From Promicromonospora iranensis (GTDB lineage Bacteria > Actinomycetota > Actinomycetes > Actinomycetales > Cellulomonadaceae): a stretch of 64,000 nt of DNA. The notes below the pieces were generated by a model. That model was given only the letters and a program-made list of their open reading frames with translations. It was not told where the DNA came from and ran no database searches. Made by a program: the position numbers and the translations under genes. Below, piece by piece: positions 27,491-36,402 of the stretch; position 1 is the first letter of the stretch, and every line of letters starts with the position of its first letter. The stretch covers positions 16,327-80,326 of the forward strand of contig NZ_JAJQMN010000010.1 of NCBI RefSeq assembly GCF_028994775.1, given 5' to 3'.

Positions 27491-28822
27491 ATGGAAAAGG
27501 ACAATGAGGTCACTTCGCAAGGGTTGACCGAGGGGGCGTCCACGCCGGGCGGCGGGGCTGCCGCCGGGTACGACGGACCCCTCGAGAAGCCGCGCTGGAA
27601 GATCGTCGGTCCGGGCCTCATCGTCGCCGCCACCGGTATCGGCGCGGGCGACCTCGTCGCCACCATGGTCGCGGGCAGCAACTACGGGTACGCGCTGCTG
27701 TGGGCGGTCATCCTCGGCGTGGTCATCAAGATCGTGCTGGTCGAGGGCGCCGGCCGCTGGTCGCTCGCTACCGGCCGCACCATCTTCGACGGCTGGAAGT
27801 CGCTGGGCCTCTGGGCGGTCGTCTACTTCGGCATCTACGTGGTGGTGTGGGGCTTCAGCTTCGGCGCCGCCGCGATGTCGGGCACCGGCCTCGCGCTGAA
27901 CGGTCTGTTCCCGGGGATCGACGTGCGGTACTGGGCGATGCTCGCCGGTGTCGCCGGCCTGCTGCTCGTCTGGTTCGGCAAGTACAAGCCGTTCGAGAAC
28001 GTGATGGCGGTCCTCATCGGCGTCATGTTCGTCACCGTCGTCGGCTCGGCGCTGCTGACCACCCCCAACCTCGGTGAGATCGCCGCGGGCCTGGTCCCGA
28101 TCATCCCGGAGGGCGCGGTACTCAACACGCTCGGCCTCGCGGGCGGCGTCGGCGGCACGATCACCCTGGCCGCCTACGGCTACTGGCTCGCCGAGAAGGG
28201 CTGGGACACGCCTCGCTGGATGCGGGTCATGCGGATCGACAACGCCTGGGCCTACGTCATGTCCGGCATCTTCGTGGTGTCCATGCTGATCGTGGGTGCC
28301 GAGCTCCTGTACTCCGCCGGCATGGCCGTGGCCGACGGCGAGGAAGGGCTCATCGAGCTCGCCGACGTGCTCTCGCAGCGGTACGGGTCCTTCATGGCCC
28401 CGCTGTTCCTCGTCGGGTTCTTCGCCGCGACGTTCTCGTCGGTGCTCGGCGTCTGGCACGGGGTGTCGCTCATGTTCGCGGACTTCGTCGCGACCATGCG
28501 CAACCTGCCGAGCGACGACCGCCGCCGTGGCGCAGGCGGCACGTACTACCGGATGTACATCCTGTGGCTGACGTTCCCGCCGATGGCGCTGCTGTTCCTC
28601 GACCGGCCGATCCTGCTCGTGGTGATCTACGGCGCGCTGGGCTCGCTGTTCATGCCGTTCCTGGCGCTCACCCTGCTCATCCTCATGAACTCGAAGGCCG
28701 TGCCGCTGCAGTGGCGCAACCGGTGGTGGATCAACGTGATCCTCGTCCTGGTCGCCGCGATGTTCCTGTTCCTGGGTGGCAACGAGCTCATCAAGGCAGT
28801 GGCGCCGCTCCTGGGCGGCTGA
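27491..28822 (+). CDS. Nramp-family membrane protein lacking canonical metal-site motifs
   Basis: 443-residue protein with 11 or so membrane segments and the LeuT-fold layout of Nramp/SLC11 transporters. In canonical Nramps the first helix has DPGN and the sixth MPH. Here the first helix reads ATGIGAGDLVATMVAGSNYGY (GAGD at 51-54), and the segment aligning with helix six reads LAAYGYWLAEKG, with no Met-Pro-His. It therefore belongs to a divergent Nramp-like group and may not carry Mn2+ or Fe2+ at all; Mg2+ or another substrate is possible. The N-terminal 30 residues are hydrophilic. Monocistronic between two hairpins. Family firm, substrate unknown. Confidence 0.8.
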   Translation: MEKDNEVTSQGLTEGASTPGGGAAAGYDGPLEKPRWKIVGPGLIVAATGIGAGDLVATMVAGSNYGYALLWAVILGVVIKIVLVEGAGRWSLATGRTIFDGWKSLGLWAVVYFGIYVVVWGFSFGAAAMSGTGLALNGLFPGIDVRYWAMLAGVAGLLLVWFGKYKPFENVMAVLIGVMFVTVVGSALLTTPNLGEIAAGLVPIIPEGAVLNTLGLAGGVGGTITLAAYGYWLAEKGWDTPRWMRVMRIDNAWAYVMSGIFVVSMLIVGAELLYSAGMAVADGEEGLIELADVLSQRYGSFMAPLFLVGFFAATFSSVLGVWHGVSLMFADFVATMRNLPSDDRRRGAGGTYYRMYILWLTFPPMALLFLDRPILLVVIYGALGSLFMPFLALTLLILMNSKAVPLQWRNRWWINVILVLVAAMFLFLGGNELIKAVAPLLGG

Positions 28823-28842
28823 CCGGGTCGCTGGCGGGGCGC

Positions 28843-28886
28843 CGCTGGTCGAGCCTGCCGGGACCGGTCCCGACGGGCTCGACCAG
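28843..28886. terminator. Hairpin between convergent Nramp-like and GT4 genes
   Basis: 12-bp stem GCTGGTCGAGCC (28843-28854) / GGCTCGACCAGC (28875-28886) with a further palindromic CCGGGACCGGTCCCG inside the loop. It lies in the 73-base convergent gap and can act for both genes. Confidence 0.7.
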
Positions 28887-28895
28887 CTGGAAGGG

Positions 28896-30080
28896 TCAGG
28901 CGGCCGCTGCGGTCTCGCGCATGCTCTGGACCTTGTCGTAGATGGCCTCGAACGCGTCGAGGGTGCCGTCCACGGCGTGCGCCGCGACGAGCTCCCGGCT
29001 GGCCGCGCCCATGCGGCGGCGCAGGTCGGCGTCCGCCAGGAGGTCGCCGATCCGGTTCGCCAGCTCGCGCACGTCGCCCGGGGTGTAGAGCCAGCCGTTG
29101 ACGCCGGGGCGCACCAGGTGGGGCAGCGCCATCGCGTCGGCGGCGACGACCGGCAGACCCGAGGCCATCGCCTCGAGGGTCACCAGGCTCTGCAGCTCGG
29201 CCACGCCGGGCATGCAGAACACGTCGGCGGAGGAGTAGGCGGTCAGCAGCTCGTCGTCGGGCACGTAGCCGCGGAAGCGGACACGGTGCGACACACCGGA
29301 GGACGCGGCGAGCGCCGCCCACTCGTCGGCCTTCACACCGGTCCCGACGATCTCGAGGCGGCCGGGCAGGTCGGCGGGGAGGAGGGCGAAGGCCCGGATG
29401 ATCTCGTCGACCCGCTTCTCCTGGTCCAGACGACCGACGAACAGGACCGTCGGCTCGGTGCGGCCCTCCCGGACGGTGGTGGTGTACCGGTCGGTGTCGA
29501 TGCCGTTGGAGACCGGGATCGCGTGGGTGAGCCCGGCGTGCTGTGCGAGCAGGTCGACGGCGCGCGGGGTGGGGGCGGTGACGACGTCCGCCTTCGCGTA
29601 GACGCGGCCGATGTCCTGCCAGAGCAGGCGCCCGACGGCGCGGTGCATCGTGCTGGGTACCAGGAGGTAGCCGACGAGGTTCTCGGGCATCAGGTGGTTG
29701 GTGGCCACGATGGGGAGGCCCGCCCGGTGCGCGGCGTCGACCAGGGCGCGGCCGACGATGAAGCTGCCGTTGGTGTGCACGACGTCGGGCTGGACCTCGT
29801 CGAGGACCTCGGTGACCGCCCGGCGGGTCTCCCAGGGCAGGGAGATCTGCAGGTTGTGGTGCGTGGGGTACCGGCTGGAACGCAGGCCGTGCAGGACGAC
29901 GCCGTCGCGCTCCTCGCGGACGGGCCGGCCGGTCGGCGACGGCGCGACGACGTGCACCTCGTACCCGCGGCGGGCCAGACCGGTGGCCAGGCTGCCGGCG
30001 AACCGGGCGGCACCGTTGACGGCAGGCGGGTAGGTATCGGCGCCGATCAAGATCGTGCGGGGAGTACCGGGCAGGTTCAC
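28896..30080 (-). CDS. GT4 family glycosyltransferase (possible glycolipid or PIM-type mannosyl/glucosyltransferase)
   Basis: 394-residue cytosolic GT-B enzyme. N-terminal domain opens ADTYPPAVNGAARFAGSLA; C-terminal domain has VLFVGRLDQEKRVDEII and the catalytic E-x7-E block AELQSLVTLEAMASGLPV. This pattern (TYPP-NG and ELQSLVTLEA) resembles GT4 enzymes that glycosylate lipid carriers, such as phosphatidylinositol mannosyltransferases or diacylglycerol glycosyltransferases, but donor and acceptor are not provable here. GTG start overlaps the DMT transporter stop (GTGA) and has GAGAGG upstream. Second gene of a two-gene leftward operon. Confidence 0.85.
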   Translation of the reverse strand: MNLPGTPRTILIGADTYPPAVNGAARFAGSLATGLARRGYEVHVVAPSPTGRPVREERDGVVLHGLRSSRYPTHHNLQISLPWETRRAVTEVLDEVQPDVVHTNGSFIVGRALVDAAHRAGLPIVATNHLMPENLVGYLLVPSTMHRAVGRLLWQDIGRVYAKADVVTAPTPRAVDLLAQHAGLTHAIPVSNGIDTDRYTTTVREGRTEPTVLFVGRLDQEKRVDEIIRAFALLPADLPGRLEIVGTGVKADEWAALAASSGVSHRVRFRGYVPDDELLTAYSSADVFCMPGVAELQSLVTLEAMASGLPVVAADAMALPHLVRPGVNGWLYTPGDVRELANRIGDLLADADLRRRMGAASRELVAAHAVDGTLDAFEAIYDKVQSMRETAAAA

Positions 30081-31009
30081 TGTGCTGTACCTCTCGATGG
30101 TTCGGGAAGTCTCGAAGGGGTGGAACGCGCCGCGCGGGCCGCGACGGCGTCGGGGTGAAGCCGAGCAAGGACGAGGACCCCGGCGGCGGCGGCGAGTGCC
30201 GCACCGCCGAGGAGGAACCAGGTGGCGAGGGGCGTGTCGGCGCCCTCACCGAGGAGGACCGCGCCGAGGAGCACGGCCACTATCGGGTCCACGACGGTGA
30301 GGCACGCGACCACGACCTCGGGCGGGCCGGAGGGGTAGGCCTGCTGCACGAGCCAGCCGCCCAGCACCATCGCGACGACGGCGCTCGTTCCCGTACCGAG
30401 CACCTGCGGGTCGTACCAGGGGGTACCGCCCGCGAGCTCCTGGAAGATCACCCGCATCAGCGCGGAGAGAAGGCCGAACGCGGTGGCAGCCGCCGTCGCG
30501 CAGGCGACGCAGCGCAGCCATCCGCCGGTCGCCAGGCCGCCCGCGCCCAGTGCGACGACGACGGCGCCCACGATGAGGACCGTCGGCAGGGTCGAGCCGG
30601 GTGGGGGCACGTCGCCCGTCGCGGCACCGACCGAGGCCGCGACGAACACCGCTACGCCGGCCATGGTCAGGGCGACACCGAGGAGCACGCTGCGGCTTGG
30701 CGCACGCCGTGACCGGAGCGAGGAGAACAGCACCGCTACCGGGACGGCGAGCACACCGATCGGCTGGACCAGACGGAGCGGTGCGAGCGCCAGGGCGATT
30801 GCATGAACGATCGTGCCGCCTGCCGCGAGCCCGAACCCGGCCAACCAGCCGGGTCGCCGGGCGATCCTGGCGAGGCGGTGGAGGGACAGGACACGTTCGC
30901 GGGGGAGTGGCTGCCCGTAGAGGTCGGCGACCTCGCGATGCTGCAGTACCGCAGCGCCGGCGAACAGGGCGGCGCCGAGGACGGCGAGGGCGACCGCTAT
31001 GGCTGGCAT
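30077..31009 (-). CDS. DMT-superfamily (EamA-like) membrane transporter
   Basis: 310-residue protein with about nine or ten hydrophobic segments in two repeats: ALAPLRLVQPIGVLAVPVAVLF in the first half and CLTVVDPIVAVLLGAVLLGEG in the second, typical of the DMT fold. Close relatives in actinobacteria are unassigned small-molecule exporters or Mg2+-transporter-like proteins. It is co-transcribed with a GT4 enzyme, so it may move a lipid or sugar precursor, but this is inference. The ATG at 31009 has no clear ribosome site. Confidence 0.75.
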   Translation of the reverse strand: MPAIAVALAVLGAALFAGAAVLQHREVADLYGQPLPRERVLSLHRLARIARRPGWLAGFGLAAGGTIVHAIALALAPLRLVQPIGVLAVPVAVLFSSLRSRRAPSRSVLLGVALTMAGVAVFVAASVGAATGDVPPPGSTLPTVLIVGAVVVALGAGGLATGGWLRCVACATAAATAFGLLSALMRVIFQELAGGTPWYDPQVLGTGTSAVVAMVLGGWLVQQAYPSGPPEVVVACLTVVDPIVAVLLGAVLLGEGADTPLATWFLLGGAALAAAAGVLVLARLHPDAVAARAARSTPSRLPEPSRGTAQ

Positions 31010-31067
31010 GGGTCAACGGTGACGTAAGGACGGCCTTCTCCGCCACCAGGTTTCCCCCCGGAATCGC

Positions 31068-31085
31068 ATGGGGGTTTACCCCCAT
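31068..31085. promoter_or_regulatory. 18-bp perfect palindrome between divergent envelope genes
   Basis: ATGGGGGT (31068-31075), TT, ACCCCCAT (31078-31085). It sits in the middle of the 127-base gap between the leftward DMT-GT4 unit and the rightward hydrolase-GT4-acyltransferase unit, so it could be a shared operator. A rightward -10 box (TAGGGT, 31124-31129) ends 7 bases before the hydrolase ATG. Confidence 0.5.
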
Positions 31086-31123
31086 CTTTCTCGGACCCCT
31101 CCCGCGGCGGCCGCTCACGTGCT

Positions 31124-31129
31124 TAGGGT
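31124..31129 (+). promoter_or_regulatory. -10 box placed for a leaderless hydrolase mRNA
   Basis: TAGGGT is followed by 7 bases and the ATG at 31137; no ribosome site is present. The same -10/start-codon geometry recurs at several other genes in this window. Confidence 0.5.
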
Positions 31130-31136
31130 CAGCGCG

Positions 31137-32168
31137 ATGAACACCGACACGCACCCGCGTCGCCGTGCCGCGCCGCCGCACGAGGCAGCGCAGCGCGCAC
31201 CGCACGCGCCCCCGCAGAACGCACCGTACGCGGGACTCGTCGCGGGCACATCCGCGCGCGACGAGGACCGGGAGATCCGGGGCGTCCACGCACACGTCCG
31301 GGTGTACGGCGACCCTCTCGCGCCGCACCGGCTCGTGTTCCTGCACGGCCTCCGTGGCGACCACCACGGCCTGGAGCCGATCGTTGCGAATCTCCTGCTA
31401 CAGCGCCCTGACCTGCAGGTATGGGTGCCGGACCTGCCGGGGTTCGGTGCTTCGGCACCGCTCCCGGACGGTGTGCACGACGTCGCCGGCTACGCCGCCT
31501 GGACGGCCGAGCTGCTGGCCGACGTCATACCTCAGGGGGATGCCGTCCGCCCTGAGGGGGACGCGGTCCTGGCCGGTCACTCCTTCGGGTCGATCGTCGC
31601 GGCCGCGACCGTCGCGGCGTCCGACGCGCCCGCCGTGCGGGGTCTCGTCCTGGTCAACCCGATAGCGACGGCGGCGCTCGCGGGGCCCCGGCGCGTGCTG
31701 AGCGCCGTGACGGTGGGGGTGCACCGGCTGGCCGCGGCGCTCCCGGAGGTCATCGGGACGGCACTTCTGCGTCATCAACTGTTCACCCGGATCGCGAGCG
31801 TGGCGATGGTCACAACCCGCGACCGGAGCCTGCGGCGCTGGATCCACGCGGAGCACGACAGGTACTTCTCGGGCTTCGCCGACCGGCGCTCGCTGCTGGA
31901 GGCGTTCCACGCGTCCGTCGGGACCGACGTCGCCGCCTACGCCCCGGCCATCGGCGCGCCGACGCTGCTGGTGGCGTCGGAGAACGACGACGTCGCCCCG
32001 CTGCCCGCGCAGCGCGTGCTCGAGGCGATGTTCTCGCGTGCGCGGCTCGTCGTCGTCCCGCGGGTCGGACACCTGGCGCACTACGAGGCGCCGGACGTCG
32101 TCGCGCGGGAGATCACGGGGTTCCTGGGGGCTCTCGACGAGGCCAGGACCGGGCGGGACGAACAGTGA
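31137..32168 (+). CDS. Alpha/beta-hydrolase fold protein
   Basis: 343-residue hydrolase. The nucleophile elbow GHSFGS (147-152, Ser149), oxyanion region FLHGLRGDHHG, the late Asp in ASENDDVAP and the His in VPRVGHLAHYE complete a catalytic triad. A basic, low-complexity N-tail of about 45 residues precedes the domain; no signal peptide is visible, so it is probably cytosolic. Could be an esterase, thioesterase or lipase. The start at 31137 is supported by the adjacent -10 box. It is followed after 11 bases by a GT4 gene, suggesting joint work on a glycan or lipid. Confidence 0.85.
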   Translation: MNTDTHPRRRAAPPHEAAQRAPHAPPQNAPYAGLVAGTSARDEDREIRGVHAHVRVYGDPLAPHRLVFLHGLRGDHHGLEPIVANLLLQRPDLQVWVPDLPGFGASAPLPDGVHDVAGYAAWTAELLADVIPQGDAVRPEGDAVLAGHSFGSIVAAATVAASDAPAVRGLVLVNPIATAALAGPRRVLSAVTVGVHRLAAALPEVIGTALLRHQLFTRIASVAMVTTRDRSLRRWIHAEHDRYFSGFADRRSLLEAFHASVGTDVAAYAPAIGAPTLLVASENDDVAPLPAQRVLEAMFSRARLVVVPRVGHLAHYEAPDVVAREITGFLGALDEARTGRDEQ

Positions 32169-32179
32169 AGGAAGATCAG

Positions 32180-33241
32180 GTGAAGATCGTCGTCGACTGC
32201 CGATATCTGCGGGTCGGCCGCCACGACGGCATCAGCCGGTACACCGCGGGAATCGTGACCGCGCTGGCGCGTTTGCACCCCGTCGAGGTACTGGTCGACG
32301 ACGAGCGCCAGCTCGACCACCTGCCTGACGGCCTGCCGTGGCACCTGGTGAGCGCCCCGACGAGCTGGCGCGAACCGTTCGTCGCACGACAGGTACGCCG
32401 CACGGGCGCCGACGTCGTGTTCAGCCCGATGCAGACCATGGGCACCTGGGGACGCGACTACCGGGTGGTCCTGACGCTGCACGACCTCATCTACTACCGG
32501 CACCCCACGCCGCCCCGGAACCTGCCGGCCGCCGTGCGCCTGCTGTGGCGGGCCTTCCACCTCGCGTGGTGGCCGCAGCGTCTGCTGCTGAACCGGGCCG
32601 ACGCGGTGGTCACGGTCTCGGAGACCACGCGCGACCTGATCGCGCGTCACCGCCTGACCCGGCGCGAGGTGACGGTCGTGCCGAACGCGCCCGACCCCGT
32701 GCCGGAGCTGCCGGCCGGCCAGGCGGCCCCCGCCCGGACCCGTTCGCTCGTCTACATGGGCTCGTTCATGCCGTACAAGAACGTCGAGCTGCCGGCGCGC
32801 GCCATGGCGCGGCTGCCCGGGTGGGAGCTGCACCTCATGAGCCCGGTCACCGCCGAGCAGCGGGAGCGGCTGCGGGGGCTCGCCGGCGAAGGCGCGCTCG
32901 TGTTCCACGACGGCGCGTCCGACGAGGTCTACCGCGATGTCCTGCGCCGCGCCACGGCGCTCGTCTCCGGATCCCGGGACGAGGGCTTCGGGCTCCCGCT
33001 GGTGGAGGCGATGGCGGTCGGTACGCCCGTCGTCGTCAGCGACATCCCCGTGTTCCGTGAGGTCGGCGGGGACGCGGGCGCGTACGTCGACCCGGACGAC
33101 GTCGACGGGTTCGTCGCCGCGGTCCGCGAGCTCGACGACCCGGGGGTCTGGGCCGAGCGATCCGCCGCCGCCCGGATCCGCGCCGCAGGATACGACTGGA
33201 ACTCTTCGGCCAAGGTGTTGCTCGCGCTTCTGGTAGGGTGA
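32180..33241 (+). CDS. GT4 family glycosyltransferase
   Basis: 353-residue GT-B enzyme. The N-terminus MKIVVDCRYLR with HDGISRYT is a typical GT4 opening; later LVYMGSFMPYKNVELPARAM and the catalytic block SGSRDEGFGLPLVEAMAVGTP (E-x7-E) are present. I start at the GTG at 32180 rather than the overlapping GTG at 32165, because AAGGAAG lies just 5 bases upstream and the shorter form matches the family. Same rightward unit as the hydrolase. Likely adds a sugar to a cell-surface polymer; donor unknown. Confidence 0.85.
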   Translation: MKIVVDCRYLRVGRHDGISRYTAGIVTALARLHPVEVLVDDERQLDHLPDGLPWHLVSAPTSWREPFVARQVRRTGADVVFSPMQTMGTWGRDYRVVLTLHDLIYYRHPTPPRNLPAAVRLLWRAFHLAWWPQRLLLNRADAVVTVSETTRDLIARHRLTRREVTVVPNAPDPVPELPAGQAAPARTRSLVYMGSFMPYKNVELPARAMARLPGWELHLMSPVTAEQRERLRGLAGEGALVFHDGASDEVYRDVLRRATALVSGSRDEGFGLPLVEAMAVGTPVVVSDIPVFREVGGDAGAYVDPDDVDGFVAAVRELDDPGVWAERSAAARIRAAGYDWNSSAKVLLALLVG

Positions 33242-33244
33242 ATT

Positions 33245-33273
33245 TTGACCGTTATCGTTCCGTGATCTAAGGT
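33245..33273 (+). promoter_or_regulatory. Promoter of the stand-alone acyltransferase gene
   Basis: TTGACC (33245-33250), exact 17-base spacing, TAAGGT (33268-33273). The best housekeeping-type promoter in the window. It ends 8 bases before the ATG at 33282 with no ribosome site between, indicating a leaderless transcript starting in the short gap after the GT4 gene. Confidence 0.75.
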
Positions 33274-33281
33274 CTGCGGCG

Positions 33282-34475
33282 ATGACCAGCCTGAAGAGCA
33301 CGCCTGCGAACTTGCCCGAGGCAACCGCCACGACCACGGGTGACGAGCGCCGGAAATCCTCCGGCCGGCTCGTGGCGATGGACGGCCTGCGCTTCGGCGC
33401 CGCCGCGGCGGTACTCCTCTACCACTTCACGGCGACGTCGACGGTGACCAGCTACTGGGGCGTCGACCCCGTGGACGCGTTCCCGATGCTCAACGAGGTC
33501 ACACGGTACGGCTGGCTCGCGGTCGAGCTGTTCTTCATGATCTCCGGGTTCGTGATCCTGCTCAGCGCCGACGGCCGGGGGGTCGCCGGCTTCGTCGCCT
33601 CACGCGTAGGCCGGCTCTTCCCGGCGTACTGGGCCTGCATCGTGCTGACGGCGGGGCTGCAGCAGGTGTGGTCGGGCGGCCGCCAGACCTCCCTGACCGA
33701 GACGCTGGTCAACCTCACGATGGTGCAGGACCTGTTCGCGGTCACCGGCGTCCAGGTCGTCTTCTGGACCCTGCTGGTGGAGCTCAAGTTCTACCTGCTC
33801 GTGTTCGTGGTGCTGGCGTTCGGCCCGCTCACCCGCAACCGGGTGCTGGCGTTCGCCACGCTCTGGCCGCTGACGGGCTGGGCGGCGCAGGAGCTCGGCG
33901 CCCACTGGCTCACCGACCTGCTGGTGCCGAACTACGCCCCGTACTTCGCCGTCGGCATGCTGCTGTTCCTCGTGTACCGCGACGGCTTCGACCTGATCAG
34001 CAGCGCGCTGCTCGTGGGAGGTGTCACGCTCTGCGTGCTGCGTGTCCTCGAGGCCGCCGGCCGGGCGTCCGACCTGCAGGGCGTGCCGGTGAACCCGGTC
34101 ATCACCGTGATGCTCCTGCTGGCGAGCGTGGTCGCCGTCTGGGCGACGACGCTCCCGGGCCGGACGGTCCCACGCCGTCGGACGGCGGCGGTGCTCGGCA
34201 CGGTCGGCGCGCTGACGTACCCGATCTACCTGGTGCACACCCAGTTCGGGTACGCCGTGATCGACGTGCTGGCGCACGAGACGACCCGGACGGTCGCGCT
34301 CATCGCCGCCGGTGCGCTGAGCCTGGTCCTGGCCGTGGTGATCCACTACGGCGTCGAGCGGCCGACGTCGGCCCGGTTGCGCCGGGCGGTGCAGACCGGG
34401 CTGCAGCGGGGTGGTGAGGCGGTGCGCTCGCGCCTCTCGAGGCTGTCGGACACGCAGGCCACCCGGTTGTCCTGA
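33282..34475 (+). CDS. Acyltransferase-3 family membrane protein without SGNH domain
   Basis: 397-residue OafA-type O-acyltransferase with about ten membrane segments. Motifs: VAMDGLRFGAAAAVLLYHFTA (about 32-52), GWLAVELFFMISGFVI, and LTYPIYLVHTQFGYAV. Unlike the four acyltransferases at 5.7-16.2 kb it ends soon after the membrane domain, in a basic tail, so acyl delivery must use the membrane domain alone or a partner. Has its own promoter and follows two envelope genes. Predicted substrate: an extracellular sugar. Confidence 0.85.
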   Translation: MTSLKSTPANLPEATATTTGDERRKSSGRLVAMDGLRFGAAAAVLLYHFTATSTVTSYWGVDPVDAFPMLNEVTRYGWLAVELFFMISGFVILLSADGRGVAGFVASRVGRLFPAYWACIVLTAGLQQVWSGGRQTSLTETLVNLTMVQDLFAVTGVQVVFWTLLVELKFYLLVFVVLAFGPLTRNRVLAFATLWPLTGWAAQELGAHWLTDLLVPNYAPYFAVGMLLFLVYRDGFDLISSALLVGGVTLCVLRVLEAAGRASDLQGVPVNPVITVMLLLASVVAVWATTLPGRTVPRRRTAAVLGTVGALTYPIYLVHTQFGYAVIDVLAHETTRTVALIAAGALSLVLAVVIHYGVERPTSARLRRAVQTGLQRGGEAVRSRLSRLSDTQATRLS

Positions 34476-34517
34476 GGCCCGGCCCGCGCGGCCCGGCCGG
34501 CCGTTCGGTGGGGCTGC

Positions 34518-35345
34518 TCAGCGGGGCGGGTCCGCCACCGCGAACGGAAGACGGTGCAGCAGCTCGGCCTGCTCCTCGGCCCGCTGGCGCTCCCGCTGGC
34601 CGGCGGCGAGCTCGCGGTCACGGCGCTCGGCCAGGACGGCGTGCAGGAACGCCTCGGGATGGGTCCCGGCCGGCGGCCCGGGGGCCACGTAGCGCTCGAT
34701 CCGGCCGGCGAGGTCGTCGCCCAGCCTGGCCCGGGACTCGGGTGCGAGCCGGGCGGCGCGGCCCAGGAACTGGCGGGCGGCCAGCGCAAGCCCGTCCGGC
34801 AGGCGGCGCATGTCGGCGGTGTGCGCCCACGGGGCCAGGGTCTGGGGCATCACGATCGGGGCCGACGCCGGCCTGCCGCCCCGCACCCGCACGGCGTACG
34901 TGCCGGCGGCGAGGTCACCGAGGCGCTTGCCCTTCGCGTTGGCGAGCGACGTGATGGCCGCGATCCCGCCGAGCGTGAGCCACAGCTCGAACACACCGAT
35001 CAGGGCGCGGACGAGGGCGTGCCGGAACCGGACGGGGCCGCCGTCGTCGCGCACCACGCGGATGCCGCACGCCAGCTTGCCGATCGAGCGGCCGCGCGAC
35101 AGGGTCTCGATCGCGACGGGCAGGCCCACGACGACCAGCGCGCTCACCACGGAGAAGATGATCACCGCGACGTCCTGGCTCGCCGCGGCGGTCTCGAAGA
35201 ACCACACGCCGACCCGGACCAGGACGATGATGACGACGACGGCGAGGATCACGAAGTCGAGCATCGCCCCCATCGCCCGGGTGATGAAGGACGCCGGACG
35301 CGCGTCCAGCACCACGCCCTCGCCGATGACTATGCCGTCCTGCAC
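34518..35345 (-). CDS. RDD family membrane protein
   Basis: 275-residue protein with an RDD domain (residues about 15-155): RPASFITRAMGAMLDFVIL at the first membrane segment, the conserved SRGRSIGKLACGIRVVRDDGG, and a last segment ending in the RLGDLAAGTYAVRV motif. The C-terminal third is hydrophilic, Arg/Glu/Gln-rich and possibly helical. RDD proteins are thought to be transporters (some are Na+/H+ related), but function here is unknown. GTG start with GGAGG upstream. It is divergent from the SpoIIM gene, an arrangement often seen with the MoxR-DUF58 cluster. Confidence 0.85.
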   Translation of the reverse strand: MQDGIVIGEGVVLDARPASFITRAMGAMLDFVILAVVVIIVLVRVGVWFFETAAASQDVAVIIFSVVSALVVVGLPVAIETLSRGRSIGKLACGIRVVRDDGGPVRFRHALVRALIGVFELWLTLGGIAAITSLANAKGKRLGDLAAGTYAVRVRGGRPASAPIVMPQTLAPWAHTADMRRLPDGLALAARQFLGRAARLAPESRARLGDDLAGRIERYVAPGPPAGTHPEAFLHAVLAERRDRELAAGQRERQRAEEQAELLHRLPFAVADPPR

Positions 35346-35412
35346 GGTTCCTCCGGTCGGGGTGTCGGGCTTTCGAGGTCACGTCGTAACTCTTGTGCGG
35401 CAGACTACCGCC

Positions 35413-36402
35413 GTGGACATCGACGCCTTCACCGCCGTGCACGCCGCAGAGTGGGACCGCCTCAAGGAGCTCTCGTCGCGCCGCCGTCTCGACGGCGCCG
35501 AGGCCGACGAGCTGGTGCGCCTGTACCAGTCGGTGGCCACGCACCTCTCGACCGTCCGGTCCGCCGCGCCGGACCCCGCGCTGGTCACGCGCCTGTCGGA
35601 CGTGCTGAACCGGGCACGTACCCGCATCGCCGGGTCGCACGAGCCCGCGTGGCGCGAGGTGGTCCGGTTCGCGGTGGTGTCGATGCCCGCCGCGTTCTAC
35701 CGGATCCGCTGGTGGTCGCACGCGGTCACGGCGGCCTGCGTGCTCGTGGCGATCGTCTCCGGCATCTACATCGCCACCGATCCCGACGCGATGAACGACC
35801 TGATGCCCCCCGCCGCGCAGGAGGAATACGTGAACAACGCGTTCGCCTCCTACTACGAGCCGGGCGCCGGGTTCGCCGGCGTCGTGTGGACCAACAACGC
35901 GCGGATCGCCGCGCTGGCCGTGGCCGGAGGCATCACCGGCTACTTCACGCTGAACGTCCTCTGGATGAACGCGGTGCAGATCGGCGCCACCGGCGGCATG
36001 ATGGCCGCCCACGACCAGCTCGACCTGTTCCTCACGCTCATCGCGCCGCACGGCCTGCTCGAGCTGACCTGCATCTTCGTCGCGGGCGCCGCGGGGCTGC
36101 GGCTCTTCTGGACCCTGATCGACCCCGGGCACCGCAAGCGGTCGGTCGCCATGGCCGCCGAAGGGCGCTCCCTGATCACGACGGTCATCGGCCTCGCGGT
36201 GGCCCTCGGCGTCTCCGGGATCGTGGAGGGCTTCGTCACCGGGTCGGAGATGTACTGGTGGCTCAAGATCGTGATCGGCGCGGTGGTGCTGGCCGCGTTC
36301 TGGGCCTACGTGTACGTGCTGGGCGGGCGGGCCGCCCGCGCCGGTGCCACCGGAGACCTCGCCGAGCACGAGGCGGGAGCCACCGTGGTCACGGCTGGGT
36401 GA
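35413..36402 (+). CDS. Stage II sporulation protein M (SpoIIM) family membrane protein
   Basis: 329-residue membrane protein. About 95 hydrophilic residues are followed by a membrane segment near RIRWWSHAVTAACVLVAIVS and then the SpoIIM core: NNARIAALAVAGGITGYFTL, the conserved IAPHGLLELTCIFVAGAAGLRL, and two further segments. SpoIIM takes part in peptidoglycan remodelling in Bacillus sporulation, but this lineage does not make such endospores, so the family role here is general envelope biology or unknown. GTG at 35413 gives the family-like start; no ribosome site is visible and CAGACT ends 6 bases upstream. First of the MoxR-DUF58 gene set. Confidence 0.85.
   Translation: MDIDAFTAVHAAEWDRLKELSSRRRLDGAEADELVRLYQSVATHLSTVRSAAPDPALVTRLSDVLNRARTRIAGSHEPAWREVVRFAVVSMPAAFYRIRWWSHAVTAACVLVAIVSGIYIATDPDAMNDLMPPAAQEEYVNNAFASYYEPGAGFAGVVWTNNARIAALAVAGGITGYFTLNVLWMNAVQIGATGGMMAAHDQLDLFLTLIAPHGLLELTCIFVAGAAGLRLFWTLIDPGHRKRSVAMAAEGRSLITTVIGLAVALGVSGIVEGFVTGSEMYWWLKIVIGAVVLAAFWAYVYVLGGRAARAGATGDLAEHEAGATVVTAG

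Noticed and set aside
34476-34517. GC-rich self-complementary bases between the acyltransferase and RDD genes
   Set aside because: Several GGCC-type pairings are possible but no single stable stem stands out, so no terminator is called.
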